Part shown: positions 5,915 to 8,356 of the stretch, piece after piece
Numbering within the stretch: position 1 is the stretch's first letter
Layout: each line of letters begins with the position of its first letter
Assembly (NCBI GenBank): GCA_030425615.1
Contig: JAUIAI010000073.1
Span: 1-8,356, forward strand
Length of the DNA stretch: 8,356 nt
Reading direction: 5' to 3'
Source of the DNA: Gammaproteobacteria bacterium
Lineage (GTDB): Bacteria > Pseudomonadota > Gammaproteobacteria > Burkholderiales > Burkholderiaceae_E
The notes under the pieces: generated by a model
Databases searched by the model: none
Told to the model about the DNA's origin: nothing
Seen by the model: only the letters and a program-made list of their open reading frames with translations
Position numbers and translations under genes: made by a program

Positions 5915-6859
5915 GTGACCCGCATCGCGTTCCAGCAGGTGGCGGCACTCCCCGGGCATGACGGCTACGCGCTCGCAGGCCGGTCGGTATCGAGCGAAGG
6001 TGCCGCCGTGTTCCTGTTCGTGGAGGCAGACGCGGCTCGGGACATTCAAAAGAGAATCGCCACCGGTATCGGTGATTTCCCGGGCACGAGAATGCCGAAG
6101 CCCCGCAGATTTCGGGTGACGGTGCTGAGCGAGGCGTCGGAGACCAGCGTCGATCTGCCGCCACTCGATGTCACCTTCCCGCGGGTGGACGTGTTCCCGG
6201 ATGGCCGGATTCTGGTCGTGGCGTCACGGGCACGGTGGCGCGGTAAAGATGACTTCGACCGCAACGCTTTCGTCGTCGACCCCCGAACCCGGACAATGCA
6301 GTCGTTCCTGGTGGGCGACGGCGTGGAGGATGCGTTCGTGGATTCACGCGGGCGCATCTGGGTGTCGTACTTCGACGAAGGGGTGTGCGGCAACTTCGGA
6401 TGGGGTGACCCGGGGCCAGAGCCTGTCGGAGCAGCCGGCCTGAATTGCTTCGACGATCAAGGTGCGCTGCTCTGGCGCTTCCCGGCCGACTGCGATTTCG
6501 GCCCGATCGACGATTGCTATGCGCTCAACGTCTGCGCCGACGAGGCCAGAGTGTTCGCATACAGCGCGTTCGAACTCTACCGGGTCAGCAGCCGCTTTGA
6601 ACTGACGGGATGGACCACCGGGTTGGCCGGGTGTCACGCGTTCGCCGTCTCCGGGTCACACGCGTTGTTCACGGGTCAGTACGATGATCCCGCCGATACG
6701 GGCTATCTGGCCGAACTCACGGATGGCCGGCTCGCAAACGTGGAAACCGTCACGTTCGAGCTCCGGAACGGCGGAGTGTTCGAATCGGGCCGGTTCGTGG
6801 GCCGCGGCGATGCATTGCATTACTTCGATGCGCAAGGGTGGCATCGCGCCCGCATCTGA
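5915..6859 (+). CDS. Unassigned protein with possible beta-propeller-type repeats
   Basis: A 314-residue protein I cannot assign to a named function. It is rich in short beta strands with Asp-Gly turns: PDGRILVVAS (95-104), DSRGRIWVSYFDEG (143-156), the GLNCFDDQGALLWRF segment (175-189), FTGQYDDP and FDAQGW (305-309). Such strand-turn-strand units recur in beta-propellers. The IWVSYFDEGVCGNFGWGDP region (148-166) and DCYALNV (200-206) look like the most conserved core. Six cysteines (158, 178, 193, 201, 207, 240) fall in the central part. No signal peptide or membrane segment is visible, so it is probably cytosolic. The GTG 5915 start has only a weak CGGA nearby, and no start codon lies further upstream in frame near the strong SD at 5873. 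Codon choice is slightly less GC-biased than in neighbouring genes. Confidence 0.65.
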   Translation: MTRIAFQQVAALPGHDGYALAGRSVSSEGAAVFLFVEADAARDIQKRIATGIGDFPGTRMPKPRRFRVTVLSEASETSVDLPPLDVTFPRVDVFPDGRILVVASRARWRGKDDFDRNAFVVDPRTRTMQSFLVGDGVEDAFVDSRGRIWVSYFDEGVCGNFGWGDPGPEPVGAAGLNCFDDQGALLWRFPADCDFGPIDDCYALNVCADEARVFAYSAFELYRVSSRFELTGWTTGLAGCHAFAVSGSHALFTGQYDDPADTGYLAELTDGRLANVETVTFELRNGGVFESGRFVGRGDALHYFDAQGWHRARI

Positions 6860-6970
6860 ATCGGCGAATACCACGCGACCCGGGTTCGACATGCGCCCGC
6901 ACGGCTCACGTACCAGGCAACGGCCGGGCACCGGCGCTGCCTGCGCACCCGGGCCGACGCCGGGCGCCGC
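6860..6970. other. Intergenic gap between convergent genes, with a small hairpin
   Basis: These 111 bases lie between the end of the plus-strand beta-propeller-like gene and the end of the minus-strand DctM-like fragment. They are very GC-rich. GCCGG-GCA-CCGGC (6923-6935) can form a short hairpin on either strand, but no T-run follows, so a bidirectional intrinsic terminator is only weakly supported. I see no gene in it. Confidence 0.25.
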
Positions 6971-7072
6971 TCAGCCGTAGAACGCATCAGGCAAGGCGGT
7001 GACGATCCCGGGCATCAGGCAAACGACCACGATCACGATCAGGTACGCCACGAGAAACGGCAGCACGGCCAC
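6971..7072 (-). pseudogene. C-terminal remnant of a TRAP transporter large permease (DctM-like), or a 33-residue single-helix membrane peptide
   Basis: Reading the minus strand from GTG 7072-7070 to TGA 6973-6971 gives 33 residues. Residues 1-22 form one strongly hydrophobic helix (PFLVAYLIVIVVVC, 5-18), followed by a tail ending TALPDAFYG. This closely resembles the last transmembrane helix and end of DctM proteins, where PFL-x-A-x-L starts the final helix and WLP-N/D-x-x-x-G ends the protein. The rest of the roughly 430-residue permease is absent: the hydratase beta-subunit gene abuts immediately upstream (its TGA is 7079-7077). The fragment's frame is closed by TGA at 7084-7082. A deletion or recombination joining the hydratase gene to a dctM tail is the simplest explanation. 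GAGGTGA (7088-7082), inside the last hydratase codons, lies 9 nt before the GTG, so translation as a small peptide is possible. Confidence 0.5.
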
Positions 7073-7076
7073 CGAG

Positions 7077-7736
7077 TCAGATCACCTCGTCCTCCCTTCT
7101 GTCGGTTTCACCAAAACGCCGCAACGCCGGCGGCCGGGTGCCGGCGTACAACGCCTTCAGACGCGGTTCGATCCGGGCGTTCTCGCGCTCGAACAGCGAG
7201 TTGCCGGCCAGGTCGCCATCGACCAGGAACGGCCCGAAGTGCTCGACGTCGAGCACCCAGATGCCTTGTGCGAGTCCCAGTTCGTCGAGCCAGTGGGTGG
7301 CCGCCACGCGCCGGATGCCGCGCCCGAGCAGCGCCCCCGTGCCGTAGCCGACGGTGGTCAGGTACACGGCCTGGTGCGGCACGAACGCGCGCTTGTAGTC
7401 GGCCCCGGACATGCCGCCCTTGCCGATGATGATGTTGCAGCCCGAGACCCGCAGCCAGCCCTCGATCCACTTCGAGAAGCGAAAGCTCGCGGTGGCCGTG
7501 ACCGCGCCCACCGAGGGCACGCCGGCGGCGTCCAGCGAGGCGGCCGGCGAGCAGTGAAAACTCGCGGTGCCGATGTCCGGCGGCAGCGCGATGCCGTCGT
7601 CGACCGCACGCTTGTAGACGCCCTCGCGCGCGGTGTGCACCCGCCCGATCAGATAGACGACGTCGCCCAGCCGCAGATCGGCCAGTGCCTCGGGGCTGGC
7701 GGGCAGTTGGAGTTCCACCGTTCGCAGGGTGCTCAT
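7077..7736 (-). CDS. Class I fumarate hydratase/L(+)-tartrate dehydratase-type hydro-lyase, beta (C-terminal) subunit
   Basis: A 219-residue beta subunit of a two-subunit [4Fe-4S] hydro-lyase that adds or removes water on a C4-dicarboxylate-like acid. Features: VVYLIGRVHTAREGVYKR (26-43, canonical TARD changed to TARE), LPPDIGTASFHCSP (51-64), SVGAVTATASFRF (75-87, where fumarases have a GPTTSxRM substrate loop), NIIIGKGGMS (101-110) with the conserved IGKG, GYGTGALLGRGI (130-141) and the closing WVLDVEHFGPFLVDGDLAGN (160-179). The altered substrate loop suggests the true substrate may not be fumarate. ATG 7736-7734 overlaps the alpha-subunit stop as ATGA. GGAGG (7751-7747) lies 10 nt upstream, so the subunits are translationally coupled. 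The earlier in-frame start at 7829 lies inside alpha and is rejected. Confidence 0.87.
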   Translation of the reverse strand: MSTLRTVELQLPASPEALADLRLGDVVYLIGRVHTAREGVYKRAVDDGIALPPDIGTASFHCSPAASLDAAGVPSVGAVTATASFRFSKWIEGWLRVSGCNIIIGKGGMSGADYKRAFVPHQAVYLTTVGYGTGALLGRGIRRVAATHWLDELGLAQGIWVLDVEHFGPFLVDGDLAGNSLFERENARIEPRLKALYAGTRPPALRRFGETDRREDEVI

Positions 7737-8356
7737 GACTGGGTGGCCTCCGCCCGTGCCCCGTCCGCCACAGGCGCGGCTTCGCCGTCCCAGTCGACGC
7801 CGGTGCGGCGCGAATAGTCGGTGAACCACATGGGGTCGGTGCGAAATTCGATGCGCCCGTCGGGGTGCAGGCGCGCCGTGGCGCGCCGCGACGACAGGCA
7901 GAACATGTGTACGCTCATGGGCATGCCGCCGGTATGGCAGTAGCCGACCTCGATGTTGCAGGCGACCACCATCGACGAACCCACGAAGCCCATCGCGCCC
8001 ATGCCGATGGAGTTGCCCAGCGTCTTGAGTTCGTCCTCGAGGGCGGCGATCTTCGGGTCGGGGTTGCGCGAGCCCACGACGCGCAGGCAGGAGGCCTGCT
8101 TGCCCAGGGTCATGCAGGCGTCCTTCGAACCGCCCAGGCCGACGCCCACGATGGCCGGCTGGCAGGCCAGGCCGCGCTTGCCGAAGGCCACCAGGGTGTC
8201 GAGATAGAAGCGCTTGATGCCCTCGATGCCGTCGCCCGGGAACAGCATGCGGTAGTCCGAGCCGAACAGACCGCCCTTGTGCACCGTGGTGAGATCGATC
8301 CAGTCGCCCTCGGGGTGGAACGCGTACTCGATCTCGGGCGCATTGATGCCGACGTT
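7733..8356 (-). CDS. Class I fumarate hydratase/tartrate dehydratase-type hydro-lyase, alpha (N-terminal, Fe-S) subunit, 5'-truncated by window
   Basis: The last 207 residues of the iron-sulfur subunit, partner of the beta gene. Visible motifs: GGLFGSDYRMLFPGDG (28-43), the cluster-ligand segment GLACQPAIVGVGLGGSKD (62-79) with Cys65 (relatives usually have CPP), NSIGMGAMGF (115-124), and NIEVGYCHTGGMPMSV (134-149) leading to MFCLSSRRA (151-159), whose Cys153 is the likely third cluster ligand. The first ligand lies beyond the right edge. A C-terminal extension of about 35 residues (173-207, acidic and Ala-rich) follows the core. The frame is open through base 8356. Relatives are about 280-300 residues, so roughly a third is missing. 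TGA 7735-7733 overlaps the beta-subunit ATG. The exact substrate (fumarate, tartrate or another hydroxyacid) is not determinable. Confidence 0.88.
   Translation of the reverse strand, partial: NVGINAPEIEYAFHPEGDWIDLTTVHKGGLFGSDYRMLFPGDGIEGIKRFYLDTLVAFGKRGLACQPAIVGVGLGGSKDACMTLGKQASCLRVVGSRNPDPKIAALEDELKTLGNSIGMGAMGFVGSSMVVACNIEVGYCHTGGMPMSVHMFCLSSRRATARLHPDGRIEFRTDPMWFTDYSRRTGVDWDGEAAPVADGARAEATQS

Noticed and set aside
6923..6935. Intrinsic terminator between convergent genes
   Set aside because: Only a 5-bp stem with no T-tract on either side; kept only as a low-confidence note in the intergenic entry.
7027..7045. Short GATCAC-like tandem repeat
   Set aside because: It falls inside the DctM-like fragment and is explained by alternating Ile/Val codons.
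6999..7817. Plus-strand open frame of 272 codons opposite the hydratase subunits
   Set aside because: Shadow of the minus-strand alpha and beta hydratase genes, which have clear family motifs and an ATGA overlap.
1..8356. CRISPR array, IS element, tRNA, integrase or phage genes
   Set aside because: No regularly spaced repeats, transposase or integrase motifs, or tRNA-like folds were seen on either strand.

Overview
The window is high-GC DNA with strong G/C preference at third codon positions, dense short intergenic gaps and Shine-Dalgarno (SD) starts. This suggests a proteobacterial chromosome, possibly gamma- or betaproteobacterial or a related environmental lineage. The taxon is an inference from base composition and gene families only. 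There are no rRNA or tRNA genes, transposases, CRISPR arrays or phage genes.

Layout: (1) 1-1080, minus strand: an FAD-linked D-2-hydroxyacid dehydrogenase-like gene that runs off the left edge. (2) 1081-1313: a divergent intergenic region. (3) 1314-5803, plus strand: small soluble enzymes plus one membrane protein. In order these are a class I nitronate monooxygenase (with its conserved C-terminal tail cut off by an in-frame TGA), a SnoaL-like protein, a Rid-family protein, a five-helix putative b-type cytochrome, a VOC (glyoxalase-fold) protein, a GNAT acetyltransferase and an Asp/Glu racemase/arylmalonate decarboxylase/maleate isomerase-like protein. (4) 5915-6859, plus strand: an unassigned protein with possible beta-propeller repeats. 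(5) 6971-8356, minus strand: the two subunits of a class I fumarase/tartrate dehydratase-type iron-sulfur hydro-lyase (alpha is cut by the right edge). Just downstream lies a 33-codon fragment that looks like the C-terminal end of a TRAP transporter large permease (DctM).

How the genes may work together: the hydratase subunits overlap by 4 bp (ATGA) and are surely co-translated. The DctM-like tail hints that a carboxylate transporter once sat beside them. The plus-strand genes are closely spaced (3, 19 and 55 bp gaps in places), so parts are probably co-transcribed. Their chemistries (nitronate oxidation, Rid-type function, VOC, racemase-fold acid chemistry) suggest small-molecule catabolism or metabolite repair, but no single pathway can be read from the sequence.

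I found no convincing new multi-gene system. The best leads are the nonsense codon at a conserved tryptophan position in the nitronate monooxygenase, a racemase-fold protein lacking both expected catalytic cysteines, the DctM-tail remnant, and an orphan cytochrome b-like membrane protein.
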